NCBI GenBank assembly: GCA_947629785.1
Contig: CANRFB010000005.1
Coordinates: forward strand, 21,644 to 85,643
Direction of reading: 5' to 3'
Length of the DNA stretch: 64,000 nt
From: an uncultured Clostridia bacterium
GTDB lineage: Bacteria; Bacillota; Clostridia; Oscillospirales; Ruminococcaceae
Shown here: piece after piece, positions 24,994 to 33,823 of the stretch
Layout: every line of letters starts with the position of its first letter
Numbering within the stretch: the stretch's first letter is position 1
Program-made: the position numbers and the translations under genes
The notes under the pieces: generated by a model
Seen by the model: only the letters and a program-made list of their open reading frames with translations
What the model was told of the DNA's origin: nothing
The model's database searches: none

Positions 24994-26103
24994 TTGCCTC
25001 TTTTCCCTATTCTGAAAAATATTTACGAAAAGTCCGATATGCCCACGGCTATAGCAGACGCTGAGGGCTGTATCATCTGGAAAAACAAACTTCCTGCGCC
25101 GGGACTGAACGAGGGCGGCAGGTTAGCTTTGCTTATCGATGAAAAACCTCTGAATACGGGAATATACAGCGTTATGCGGAATGATGAGCTTATTTCCTAT
25201 AACATCATAAAAACAGAGTCCGCAGAGGAATGTTACTATATTGTCGAATTGGTGCGTTCGGAAAGAATGTCAGATATAATGAATACCCCTGCTATACGGA
25301 GTTACATGACATACCTCAGTTCAAAGATACGGAATATGGCAGGAGTGGTGACCAATACCACGGACGAACTTTACGACTCGGTCTCCTGCGGGATATTTGA
25401 CAGACAGACCATAACCGAGCGGCTCAATTCCATTGACAAAAGCATGATGTCCATAACAAAGGAAGTCATTCAGCCCGACCAGTTCTATGCGCTGCTTGAC
25501 ATGGACAAGCGGAGATCAACGCTTTCCATGGAAAACGAACTGCGCAGGATAGTTTCCGAAGCCGAAGCTGTTCTTGGCAGAAAAGTCAGGATAGAACTGA
25601 AATGCAAAGACGATATATTTTTCCGAATGGACAGAGATACATTTGAAACCGTTATCGGCGGAATGACCGCCATGTGCTGCGGCTGCCGTTCCAATCCCGA
25701 AAAGCTGATATTTTCCGCCAAAAAGATAAACGGCAGCAGAGCGGAAATATCCGTTGCAAGCATACGAAACAAGTCGGACAAGTCCAACGGCACAAGCACG
25801 GAGAACAATATGTTTTTCCATTACACCTGCGACCTGCTCTGCAAAACCATGGGTGCGGTATTCACCAGAACCGAAAAAGCCAACGGCTGTACCGTAAAAG
25901 TGGAATTTGACATCATCTCCAAAGGCGACGCCCGCGTGGAATTATCAAGCGTGGAATATTCCGTGGACAAGGGGCATTTTGAAACCGTTTCACTTATGCT
26001 TGCCGACGCCGATACCGAAGAAAGGTATGTCCTTTACGATATTGACGATGAAGACAAGGAGGCAAGAGAGAAAAATATAGTAATGTCAGGTTCATCAATT
26101 TAA
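24994..26103 (+). CDS. Degenerate sensor-kinase-like protein, function unknown
   Basis: I do not recognise a named family. The 369-residue cytoplasmic protein starts with a PAS-like stretch (MPTAIADAEGCIIWKNK), continues with a long helical segment (about residues 95-170, RSYMTYLSSKIRNMAGVVTN) placed like a histidine kinase dimerisation domain, and ends in a region recalling a GHKL ATPase fold. The helical segment has no phosphoacceptor His, and the N-, G1- and G2-box motifs are missing, so it should not be an active kinase. The TTG start is six bases after AGGTGA. A lipoprotein gene follows 21 bases later, probably in the same transcript. Confidence 0.6.
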   Translation: MPLFPILKNIYEKSDMPTAIADAEGCIIWKNKLPAPGLNEGGRLALLIDEKPLNTGIYSVMRNDELISYNIIKTESAEECYYIVELVRSERMSDIMNTPAIRSYMTYLSSKIRNMAGVVTNTTDELYDSVSCGIFDRQTITERLNSIDKSMMSITKEVIQPDQFYALLDMDKRRSTLSMENELRRIVSEAEAVLGRKVRIELKCKDDIFFRMDRDTFETVIGGMTAMCCGCRSNPEKLIFSAKKINGSRAEISVASIRNKSDKSNGTSTENNMFFHYTCDLLCKTMGAVFTRTEKANGCTVKVEFDIISKGDARVELSSVEYSVDKGHFETVSLMLADADTEERYVLYDIDDEDKEAREKNIVMSGSSI

Positions 26104-26124
26104 TAGAACAGAAAGGAAATTAAA

Positions 26125-26865
26125 ATGAAAAGAACAAAAATTTTTGCGCTTTTATGTGCGGCTTCAATATCGGCGGCAGTATTTACCGGCTGCGGAAATC
26201 CCGAAGGAAATACTCAGACCGAAAGTACATCTTCCGCTTCGGAAACAGCGGAACAGGATCCCGCTCAGACCACCGCTCCCGATGAGGACGTGGACTTAAT
26301 GAGCAGCATATACGAGGAAGTGAATTCCACACGTCCTCTTGAAGAAGGCGACGATTACGCCATAAACAAGATAAACCCCAAGTCTCCGGAGGGCGAATTC
26401 AAGGGCGGATATACCCTTGCAAGCTATGACGAAGTAAATCAGGGTAAACTTTATGTAAATGACAAGTCAAAAATCGTTATCCGCGCATATAATTATAAAG
26501 ATGATCTCCACGACATGGCGGCATGGGCTGACCAAGCCTGCGGCGTTATAAGAATAAATAATGTTATTACCGCCGCCTGCGACACGGTTTTTGAAAAACC
26601 CGAGGACGCCAAGGTCTGCGGTTTTGACGCCATCAAATATGATTATCAGATAATCCAGAACGAGTTTGTTGATAACCCCGACGATCCCGACGGCGAACAG
26701 ATCAAGCAGGAAATGTACCGTTTCAATGCAAGGGTATACTATTTTTATTCCGAACAGGACGCATATGTTATAATGTTCGATACCCTTGAGGACGACTGGG
26801 AAGAACAGTCAAAGAATTTCGAGGATTTCGTTGCTGATCTTGAAATTACCAAGACAGAATATTAA
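26125..26865 (+). CDS. Lipoprotein of unknown function
   Basis: The 246-residue product has a type II signal peptide with lipobox F-T-G-C, Cys at residue 23. An 80-residue low-complexity Ser/Thr/Glu/Asp linker follows (TESTSSASETAEQDPAQ), then a compact domain rich in aromatic residues and Asp (VYYFYSEQDAYVIMFDTLED). The start follows AAAGGAAA at a good distance. No family is recognised. It directly follows the kinase-like gene. A surface-exposed role is likely because of the lipid anchor. Confidence 0.7.
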   Translation: MKRTKIFALLCAASISAAVFTGCGNPEGNTQTESTSSASETAEQDPAQTTAPDEDVDLMSSIYEEVNSTRPLEEGDDYAINKINPKSPEGEFKGGYTLASYDEVNQGKLYVNDKSKIVIRAYNYKDDLHDMAAWADQACGVIRINNVITAACDTVFEKPEDAKVCGFDAIKYDYQIIQNEFVDNPDDPDGEQIKQEMYRFNARVYYFYSEQDAYVIMFDTLEDDWEEQSKNFEDFVADLEITKTEY

Positions 26866-26876
26866 TAAAATTTCTG

Positions 26877-26905
26877 TTGCAATTTTTTTGGAAATGTGGT
26901 ATAAT
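26877..26905 (+). promoter_or_regulatory. Promoter of the cysE-cysS T-box transcript
   Basis: TTGCAA at 26877-26882, 17 bases, TATAAT at 26900-26905, again with TGTGG before the -10. Confidence 0.8.
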
Positions 26906-26911
26906 GTTTCC

Positions 26912-27150
26912 GTAATATTTTAAAGACATATCGGGCAAGAGTAACTTTTCCGCTTTTTTCAGAGAGCGTCGGGGCGGTGGAACGGCGCAGGGCGGTAAAG
27001 CGAAGTGCGGTCCGACAGTCCGGACGGGGAAAGGGTTTTCCCTGCGTATACGTCCGCGTTCCCCGCGTTAAGGGATAATGAGCAAAGAATTGAAGTGGAA
27101 CCGCGGTCATGCCGCCTTCAAGGGTAATTCCCATGGAGGCGGCTTTTTTG
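26912..27150 (+). promoter_or_regulatory. T-box leader of cysE-cysS (probable specifier TGC, cysteine)
   Basis: AGAGAGC at 26961-26967, probable specifier TGC in CGAAGTGCGG (27006-27008), T-box GAAGTGGAACCGCGGTC (27092-27108) and a terminator GCCGCCTTCA/TGGAGGCGGC with six T (27111-27149). A Cys leader fits the genes behind it. The specifier assignment is less certain than the T-box itself. Confidence 0.9.
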
Positions 27151-27177
27151 ATATTTTTAAAAGGAGCTGTTCGGAAA

Positions 27178-27876
27178 ATGCACAAAGCACACACAATTTC
27201 CCACACCATAGAGCATATAAAATCGGATATCGAGTCGGTGAAAAGACGCGACCCCGCAGCAAGAAGCACACTTGAAATTCTCCTGACATATTCGGGACTT
27301 CATGCGGTGCTGATGTACAGAGTCGCACATTTCTTTTACACAAAAAGACTTTACACTATTGCAAGGTGTATTTCCCAGTTTGCAAGACTGCTTACGGGAA
27401 TTGAAATTCACCCCGGCGCAAAGATAGGAAAGGGATTTTTCATCGACCACGGTTCGGGAGTGGTTATCGGCGAAACTGCTGAAATAGGCGATAACTGCCT
27501 TGTCTATCAGGGCGTTACCCTCGGCGGTACCGGAAAGGAAAAAGGCAAGCGTCACCCGACCCTCGGGAATAACGTCATGGTTGGCGCAGGGGCAAGAGTC
27601 CTCGGACCTTTCAAAGTAGGTGACAATGTTAAAATCGCCGCAAACGCCGTGGTTCTGGAGGAAGTTCCCCCCAACTGCACGGCGGTAGGCGTTCCTGCAA
27701 GAATTGTCCGCCGCAACGGCAAAAAAGTTGTAAACGATCTGGATCAGGTTCATATCCCAGACCCCGTTTCGCAGGAACTCTGCGCATACCGTATTCGTCT
27801 GGAAAAGCTTGAAAAGCAGATGAACAGGCTGGAAATCGCCGAAATAGGAAAGAAATTAAATAACGGAAAGCAGTGA
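27178..27876 (+). CDS. cysE: Serine O-acetyltransferase
   Basis: CysE acetylates L-serine with acetyl-CoA, the first step of cysteine synthesis. The 232-residue product has an N-terminal helical part, then left-handed beta-helix hexapeptide repeats (IHPGAKIGKGFFIDHGSGVV, ETAEIGDNCLVYQGVTLGG) with the catalytic Asp-His pair in F-I-D-H-G. The ATG at 27178 follows AAAAGGAG; frames further upstream lie in the T-box terminator. The final helix is coiled-coil-like (RLEKLEKQMNRLEI). cysS begins five bases after its stop. Confidence 0.96.
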   Translation: MHKAHTISHTIEHIKSDIESVKRRDPAARSTLEILLTYSGLHAVLMYRVAHFFYTKRLYTIARCISQFARLLTGIEIHPGAKIGKGFFIDHGSGVVIGETAEIGDNCLVYQGVTLGGTGKEKGKRHPTLGNNVMVGAGARVLGPFKVGDNVKIAANAVVLEEVPPNCTAVGVPARIVRRNGKKVVNDLDQVHIPDPVSQELCAYRIRLEKLEKQMNRLEIAEIGKKLNNGKQ

Positions 27877-27881
27877 TCTTT

Positions 27882-29300
27882 ATGAAATTATACAATACTC
27901 TTACAAGAAAAAAGGACGACTTTATCCCCCGCTTTAAGGGAAAAGTAAGTATGTACACCTGCGGTCCTACGGTGTACCATTACGCGCATATCGGAAACCT
28001 CCGCAGCTATATCATGGAGGACGTTCTGGAAAAATATTTCCGCTATTCGGGATATGATGTGAAGCGCGTTATGAACATCACCGACGTGGGACATCTTTCA
28101 AGCGACGGTGACACCGGCGACGACAAAATGTTAAAGGGCGCAAAGCGTGAACACAAGACCGTTATGGAAATTGCGGATTTTTACACGAAAGCGTTCTTTG
28201 ACGACTGCAAAAAACTGAACATCAAAACTCCCGACGTAGTGGTTCCCGCAACGTCCTATATTGACGAATTTATCCGCGTGATAACCGTTCTTATCGAAAA
28301 GGGGTACGCTTACGAGGCGGGCGGAAATATCTATTTCGACACTTCAAAACTTGATAAATACTACGTTTTCAATGATTTTAAAGAAGAGGATCTTGAAGTG
28401 GGCGTTCGTGAGGGCGTTGAGGAGGATTCCAACAAGCGCAATAAGGCGGATTTCGTGCTGTGGTTCACAAAGTCAAAATTTGAGGATCAGGAACTTAAAT
28501 GGGAAAGCCCGTGGGGGCTTGGCTATCCCGGCTGGCACATCGAATGTTCCTGCATAAGCATGAAAAATCTGGGAGAATACCTTGACATTCACTGCGGAGG
28601 AATTGACAATGCATTCCCGCACCACACCAACGAAATTGCCCAGAGTGAAGCTTATCTCGGGCATGAATGGTGCAGACACTGGTTCCACGTTTACCACCTG
28701 AATACGGATAACGGAAAGATGAGTAAATCTTCGGGAGAATTCCTTACCGTTTCCCTGCTTGAAGAAAAGGGTTACGACCCGCTTGTATACAGATTTTTCT
28801 GCTTGCAGTCGCATTACAGGAAATCTCTTGTTTTCAACTACGAAAACCTTGACAACGCGGCGGCGGCTTATGAGAAATTAGCGGCAAAAATTTCTGGTAT
28901 TCTTGACGGAAGCGGCGAAATTGACAAGGCAAAATCCGACGAATTAAAGAAGAATTTCACCGACGCCATGGATAACGATTTAAATACCGCCCTTGCAGTA
29001 ACGGCGGTTTACGACGTTCTGAAAGCCGACACAAACAACGCCACAAAACTTGCGTTAATAAAGGACTTTGACTATGTGCTTTCGCTGAATTTAATTGAAG
29101 CGGCAAAGAAAGTTTCCGAGGGAAAATCGGGCGGCGATGAGGAAATTCCCGCAGAGATACTGGAACTTTCGGAACAGCGGAAAGCCGCCCGCAAGGAAAA
29201 GAACTTCGCTCTTGCGGACGAGATACGGGATAAGATTTCCGCCCTCGGCTATATTGTCACCGAAACGCGGGAGGGCACAAAAATCACTAAAAATCAATGA
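27882..29300 (+). CDS. cysS: Cysteinyl-tRNA synthetase
   Basis: CysS charges tRNA-Cys. The 472-residue class I enzyme has the zinc-site and HIGH region CGPTVYHYAHIGNLRSY, the zinc ligand C-S-C-I-S-M-K stretch, HHTNEIAQSEA, and an intact KMSKS loop (GKMSKSSGEF). The ATG at 27882 gives the usual family start; a GTG nine bases earlier overlaps the cysE stop. It shares the Cys T-box with cysE, so low charged tRNA-Cys should induce both synthesis and charging. Confidence 0.97.
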   Translation: MKLYNTLTRKKDDFIPRFKGKVSMYTCGPTVYHYAHIGNLRSYIMEDVLEKYFRYSGYDVKRVMNITDVGHLSSDGDTGDDKMLKGAKREHKTVMEIADFYTKAFFDDCKKLNIKTPDVVVPATSYIDEFIRVITVLIEKGYAYEAGGNIYFDTSKLDKYYVFNDFKEEDLEVGVREGVEEDSNKRNKADFVLWFTKSKFEDQELKWESPWGLGYPGWHIECSCISMKNLGEYLDIHCGGIDNAFPHHTNEIAQSEAYLGHEWCRHWFHVYHLNTDNGKMSKSSGEFLTVSLLEEKGYDPLVYRFFCLQSHYRKSLVFNYENLDNAAAAYEKLAAKISGILDGSGEIDKAKSDELKKNFTDAMDNDLNTALAVTAVYDVLKADTNNATKLALIKDFDYVLSLNLIEAAKKVSEGKSGGDEEIPAEILELSEQRKAARKEKNFALADEIRDKISALGYIVTETREGTKITKNQ

Positions 29301-29322
29301 TTTCCGGAAGGAGAAGAAGTTT

Positions 29323-30270
29323 ATGAAAATTGCCATGCTGGAAGCGCGGACCGTTTCCAAAGGCGATGTTTCCTTTGAGGAGATATACAAACTGGGCGAA
29401 GTAAGGGAATTCCCCCTTACGCCCCTTGAAAAAATAACCGAAAACGTGGGGGACGCGGAAGCCGTTCTCTGCAACAAAACGCCCTTCACAAGGGAAGTTC
29501 TGAAAGCTTGTCCCAACCTGAAATATATAGGGCTCTGCGCTACGGGGTATAATAATATCGACCTTGACACCTGTAAAGAACTGGGCATAACCGTTTCAAA
29601 CGTCCCCGCCTATTCCACAGCGGCGGTGGCACAGCAGGTTTTCTCGTTTATACTGTATTTCGCGGGAAAAACTTCAAAATACGCGGAATTTGTGCAAAAC
29701 GGCGGCTGGATCCGCTCGGAGACCTTTTCCGACTTTGTTTTTCCCATAACCGAACTGGCGGGGAAAACCATAGGCATTATCGGTTACGGTTCTATAGGCA
29801 GGAAAGTTGCGGCAATAGCGCAGGCATTTGACATGAAAGTTATCGTAAACACCCGCACGGCAAAACAGGACAGTTCGGTGAAGTTCGTTGACCTGACAGA
29901 ACTTTTCCGCGAATCGGATTTCATAACGGCACATTGTCCGCTTACGGAAATTACTAACGGCATGATAAACAAAAGCGTTCTTGACCTTTGCAAACCGTCC
30001 TGCATTATCATAAACACCAGCAGAGGCGCAGTGGTGAACGAAGCAGACCTTGCAGACGCTCTGAACAGCGGGAAAATCGCAGGTGCGGCACTGGACGTTC
30101 TCTGCGAAGAACCCATGTCTGAAAATACTCCGCTCCGCGATGCAAAGAACTGCATTATCACTCCCCATATCGCATGGGCGGCTCTGGAGACCCGCAGACG
30201 TCTTGTGAAAACCGTTGCGGAAAACCTGAAAGCATTCATTGACGGAAAGCCTATAAATACCGTTATATAG
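29323..30270 (+). CDS. D-2-hydroxyacid dehydrogenase (hydroxypyruvate reductase-like)
   Basis: The 315-residue NAD(P)-dependent enzyme has the Rossmann motif GIIGYGSIGRKVA, the catalytic Arg in NTSRGAVVNE, the Glu in LDVLCEEP and the His in ITPHIAWA. Family members reduce 2-oxo acids such as hydroxypyruvate. The N-terminal wording (EEIYKLGEVREFPLTP) resembles glycerate dehydrogenase/HprA proteins, but the substrate is inferred. The ATG at 29323 has AAGGAG at nine bases. It lies 22 bases after cysS; a link to serine metabolism upstream of CysE would fit the context. Confidence 0.88.
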   Translation: MKIAMLEARTVSKGDVSFEEIYKLGEVREFPLTPLEKITENVGDAEAVLCNKTPFTREVLKACPNLKYIGLCATGYNNIDLDTCKELGITVSNVPAYSTAAVAQQVFSFILYFAGKTSKYAEFVQNGGWIRSETFSDFVFPITELAGKTIGIIGYGSIGRKVAAIAQAFDMKVIVNTRTAKQDSSVKFVDLTELFRESDFITAHCPLTEITNGMINKSVLDLCKPSCIIINTSRGAVVNEADLADALNSGKIAGAALDVLCEEPMSENTPLRDAKNCIITPHIAWAALETRRRLVKTVAENLKAFIDGKPINTVI

Positions 30271-30293
30271 AATTATAATGAAAGGAAATTTAT

Positions 30294-31082
30294 ATGTTTG
30301 ATATAAACGAAAAAAAGAGGATAGTCGTAAAGGTGGGAACTTCCACGCTTACGCATAAAACGGGCAGGCTCAATATCCGCCGCGTTGAAAAGCTTGTAAA
30401 AGTTCTTGCGGATATTCACAACAGCGGAAAGGATATAATACTTGTTTCTTCGGGAGCCATAGGCTTGGGAATGTCCAAAATGAGCCTTACCGAACGTCCC
30501 AAAGACACGCCTATGAAACAAGCCTGCGCCGCGGTGGGACAGTGCGAACTTATGTATATGTACGACAAGCTTTTCGGGGAACACAACATCACCGTTGCAC
30601 AGATACTTCTTACAAGGTACATTCTTGATACTCCCCGCAAAAACAATGTTGTAAACACTTTTGAGAAACTTCTTGACCATAATGTCATTCCCGTTGTAAA
30701 CGAGAACGACACCGTTGCCATTGACGAACTGGAACTTGAACTGGGCGAGAACGACAGCCTTGCGGCGCACGTGGGAATAATCAGCCGTGCGGATATGCTT
30801 ATAATCCTTTCGGATATTGACGGCTTCTACAACGGAAACCCCAACGAGAATCCCGACGCGGAAGTCATTCCCGTTATAAACAAAGTTGACGACCATATAC
30901 GTTCCCTTGCAGGCGGCGCAGGTTCAAAACTCGGAACGGGCGGAATGGTGACAAAACTCAACGCCGCCGAACTTGCCATGAGCGCGGGCATGGATATGGC
31001 TATTCTCAACGGAAGAAACCCGTATATTCTCTATGAATTTTTTGACGGCAAACAGGTAGGCACGGTATTTACCGATAAGTGA
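30294..31082 (+). CDS. proB: Glutamate 5-kinase, short form without PUA domain
   Basis: ProB phosphorylates glutamate in the first step of proline synthesis. The 262-residue product has the amino acid kinase fold: KVGTSTLTHKTGRLN, LVSSGAIGLGM, VNENDTVAIDEL, and GSKLGTGGMVTKLNAA. E. coli ProB is about 367 residues with a C-terminal PUA domain; here the protein ends after the kinase domain, a form known in some bacteria. proA follows with 14 bases between the coding regions, so the pathway pair is intact. Confidence 0.95.
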   Translation: MFDINEKKRIVVKVGTSTLTHKTGRLNIRRVEKLVKVLADIHNSGKDIILVSSGAIGLGMSKMSLTERPKDTPMKQACAAVGQCELMYMYDKLFGEHNITVAQILLTRYILDTPRKNNVVNTFEKLLDHNVIPVVNENDTVAIDELELELGENDSLAAHVGIISRADMLIILSDIDGFYNGNPNENPDAEVIPVINKVDDHIRSLAGGAGSKLGTGGMVTKLNAAELAMSAGMDMAILNGRNPYILYEFFDGKQVGTVFTDK

Positions 31083-31096
31083 ACGGAGGAACTTAT

Positions 31097-32344
31097 ATGA
31101 CTTATATCGAAACTTTAGGCGCAAACGCCAAGGCTTCCGAAAAGGCTTTGCGCTGCGCTTCCACGTCCGGAAAGGACAAGGCTCTTTCCGCAATTGCGGA
31201 AGCCCTTGAAAACAGGACGGAAGAAATACTTTCCGCCAACGGAAAGGACCTTGCGGCGGCTGAGAAAAACGGAATGTCCGCAGCTATGCAGGATCGTCTC
31301 CGCCTTACAAAAGAGCGCATAAAAGGCATTTCGGACGGTGTCCGCGACGTTATCAAACTTGACGACCCCATCGGTTCGGCGGATTCGGGGTCTGTTCGCC
31401 CCAACGGTATGCGGATAACGAAAGTACGCGTTCCCCTTGGGGTAATAGGCATAATTTTTGAATCCCGCCCAAACGTTACCGTTGACGCGGCTGTTCTCTG
31501 CCTGAAAGCGGGAAATGTTGTCATTCTCCGCGGCGGAAAAGAGGCGTACAATTCCAACAAGACCCTTTGCAATATAATGCGCGAAGCCATAACTTCCTGC
31601 GGATTCCCCGCCGACGCCATACAGTTCGTTGACGACACCACCCGCGAAGTTACCGCTCAGCTTATGAAATGCAACCGTTACCTTGACGTGCTTATCCCGA
31701 GGGGCGGCGCGGGACTTATCCGAGCTGTAAAGGAAAATGCTTCCGTTCCTGTAATTGAAACAGGGGTTGGAAACTGCCATGTATTTGTGGACGAGACTGC
31801 CGACCTTGAAATGGCTGTCAACATCGTTGACAACGGCAAGACTCAGCGCCCCTCCGTCTGCAACGCCGTAGAATCCCTGCTTGTTCACGAAAAAATTGCG
31901 GACAAGGCTTTGCCGCTTATCAAGAAACGCCTTGACGAGCATAATGTGGAATTCCGCGGCTGCGAAAAGACCGCCGCTATCCTCGGAGAATGTGTTGTTC
32001 CCGCCGCGGAGGAGGACTATGCAACGGAATTTCTGGACTATATAATTTCGGTAAAGGTGGTTTCGGGAATTGACGAGGCAATCGAGCATATTTCAAAATA
32101 TTCCACGGGTCACAGCGAGTGCATTGTGACAAATTCCCTTGCAAACGCCGAGAAATTCAAGAACGAAATCGACGCGGCGGCGGTCTATGTGAACGCTTCC
32201 ACACGTTTCACCGACGGAGGAATGTTCGGATTCGGCGCAGAAATAGGCATTTCCACGCAGAAACTCCACGCCCGCGGTCCTATGGGACTGAGAGAACTTA
32301 CTTCCATGAAGTACCTTATTGACGGAAACGGTCAGATACGCTGA
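31097..32344 (+). CDS. proA: Glutamate-5-semialdehyde dehydrogenase
   Basis: ProA reduces glutamyl 5-phosphate to the semialdehyde with NADPH, working with ProB. The 415-residue aldehyde dehydrogenase-fold enzyme has the catalytic Cys in RPSVCNAVESLL, and VIFESRPNVTVDAA, LRGGKEA and IPRGGAGLI regions. The ATG at 31097 follows GGAGG at seven bases; a GTG at 31079 overlaps the proB stop and lacks a site. The length is normal. Confidence 0.97.
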   Translation: MTYIETLGANAKASEKALRCASTSGKDKALSAIAEALENRTEEILSANGKDLAAAEKNGMSAAMQDRLRLTKERIKGISDGVRDVIKLDDPIGSADSGSVRPNGMRITKVRVPLGVIGIIFESRPNVTVDAAVLCLKAGNVVILRGGKEAYNSNKTLCNIMREAITSCGFPADAIQFVDDTTREVTAQLMKCNRYLDVLIPRGGAGLIRAVKENASVPVIETGVGNCHVFVDETADLEMAVNIVDNGKTQRPSVCNAVESLLVHEKIADKALPLIKKRLDEHNVEFRGCEKTAAILGECVVPAAEEDYATEFLDYIISVKVVSGIDEAIEHISKYSTGHSECIVTNSLANAEKFKNEIDAAAVYVNASTRFTDGGMFGFGAEIGISTQKLHARGPMGLRELTSMKYLIDGNGQIR

Positions 32345-32363
32345 TTACAGGAGCTGTTTAATT

Positions 32364-33323
32364 ATGAACGATGATAAAAAGGACATTTTCGATTATGAGA
32401 CCTATATCAAGGGCGAAATCGGAAAGGTAAGGAAAATCGACCGAAAACCAAAGCCCAAGCCGACCCCGAAACCACAGCAGAAGCCCGCAAAATTCTCCTC
32501 TCTTGACCTTCCCGAAAAGCAGAAAAAGAAACAGTTGGAGAAAGAGGAATCCATTGAAAATATCCGCCGTATGTTCGGCGAAGCTCTGGACGAGTCCAAA
32601 GAGGAACTTGCGGAGTTCGCCGACGAACAGGTGGTGGATATGCCCGAAACAAACCCCGAGGGCGTTCGGAGAAAGCTGTATTTCCTTTTCGGGATAGTAA
32701 TATCCGTTCTTGCGGTGATAGGGCTTATTTCCACAATAAATTTCACGGCGGACAAGATAAAGGCTTTTGCGGACAACACACAGCAGAAAACCGAATTTGC
32801 GCGGTTTGTCTACCCCATTGTGATATGCGACCCCGCGCCGTTCAACCAGACGGTGAAACTCCGCAACGATACCATGATAACCGCGGCTATATGGGATATT
32901 ATCCTTTACGAGGACAAATCCAAGTATGAAGCGGATTTTGACATGATAATAGTTCCCGAACTGGACGTTGAACAGCACGGCACGAAACTTTTCGGGGCGG
33001 GGCTTAGTTTTGAACATCAGTCCATTCTCGGCGCGGACGTGCAGTTCTATTATGACGAAAGCATAAAGTCCTACCGTGTTCCCTCAAACCCGAAGTATTT
33101 TACCTATTCGCCGTATATTGAAAATATTTCCCGGGTCGGCGAGCGTTACACCCTTACCGTGGGATATGTTTCGCCTACTCCCGCATGGCTCACCCTTACT
33201 TCCGAGGAAGAACCCGAACCCGAAAAGTATGTTGAATATGTGGTTTCCAAGCGCGGCGATGAAATGACCCTTGTTTCCATTCAGGAATCGGACATCAAAG
33301 TGGATTCTCCCCACGGACTCTGA
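32364..33323 (+). CDS. Single-pass membrane protein of unknown function
   Basis: The 319-residue product has a charged cytoplasmic N-terminus with a Lys-Pro run (KPKPKPTPKPQQKP), an acidic stretch, one membrane segment (KLYFLFGIVISVLAVIGLIS, about residues 110-130) and an extracytoplasmic domain of about 190 residues. I do not recognise the domain; it looks like mixed beta structure (YTLTVGYVSPTPAWLTL). The ATG at 32364 follows AGGAG at ten bases, 19 bases after proA. It lies in a run of amino acid genes, but its part in that is unknown. Confidence 0.7.
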   Translation: MNDDKKDIFDYETYIKGEIGKVRKIDRKPKPKPTPKPQQKPAKFSSLDLPEKQKKKQLEKEESIENIRRMFGEALDESKEELAEFADEQVVDMPETNPEGVRRKLYFLFGIVISVLAVIGLISTINFTADKIKAFADNTQQKTEFARFVYPIVICDPAPFNQTVKLRNDTMITAAIWDIILYEDKSKYEADFDMIIVPELDVEQHGTKLFGAGLSFEHQSILGADVQFYYDESIKSYRVPSNPKYFTYSPYIENISRVGERYTLTVGYVSPTPAWLTLTSEEEPEPEKYVEYVVSKRGDEMTLVSIQESDIKVDSPHGL

Positions 33324-33337
33324 TAAGGGGGCGCAAT

Positions 33338-33808
33338 ATGAACAGGACAAACGCGATGCGGCTTTTAGACGCCGCGGGCATAGTTTTTGAAACGTCGGAG
33401 TACGAAGTGGACGAAAGCGACCTTTCGGGAACTCACGCGGCGGAAATGTTAGGGTTTGACCCGGATATTGTTTTCAAGACCCTTGTTTTAAAGGGCGACA
33501 AAACGGGGTATTTTGTCTGCTGTATTCCCGTAAACAAGGAACTTGACCTTAAAAAAGCGGCGAAAGTTTCGGGCAACAAGAAGTGCGAAATGCTTCATGT
33601 AAAAGACCTGCCCGGCGTAACGGGATATATCCGCGGGGGCTGTTCTCCCATAGGAATGAAGAAGAAATTCCCCACCTATATAGATATTTCGGCGGAGGAT
33701 AAGGAGAAATTTTCCGTAAGCGCAGGAGTCCGCGGCGCGCAGATAATTACTTCTCCCACGCGGCTCTGCGAATATCTCGGCGCGGAATTCAAAGACATTA
33801 CTGCATGA
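33338..33808 (+). CDS. ybaK: Cys-tRNA(Pro)/Cys-tRNA(Cys) deacylase YbaK
   Basis: YbaK hydrolyses cysteine mischarged on tRNA-Pro by prolyl-tRNA synthetase. The 156-residue protein has the YbaK/EbsC fold: THAAEMLGFDPDIVFKTLVL, the conserved Lys in that segment, and GYIRGGCSPIGMKKKFPTYID with the GGxSP motif written G-G-C-S-P. The ribosome site AAGGGGG is six bases before the ATG. Its place near cysS and proBA fits a Cys/Pro quality-control theme. Confidence 0.93.
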   Translation: MNRTNAMRLLDAAGIVFETSEYEVDESDLSGTHAAEMLGFDPDIVFKTLVLKGDKTGYFVCCIPVNKELDLKKAAKVSGNKKCEMLHVKDLPGVTGYIRGGCSPIGMKKKFPTYIDISAEDKEKFSVSAGVRGAQIITSPTRLCEYLGAEFKDITA

Positions 33809-33823
33809 AAGGAATGATTTACT

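Noticed and set aside
29095..29322. N-terminal extension of the 2-hydroxyacid dehydrogenase
   Set aside because: It overlaps the end of cysS out of frame. ATG 29323 has a strong ribosome site and the family start.
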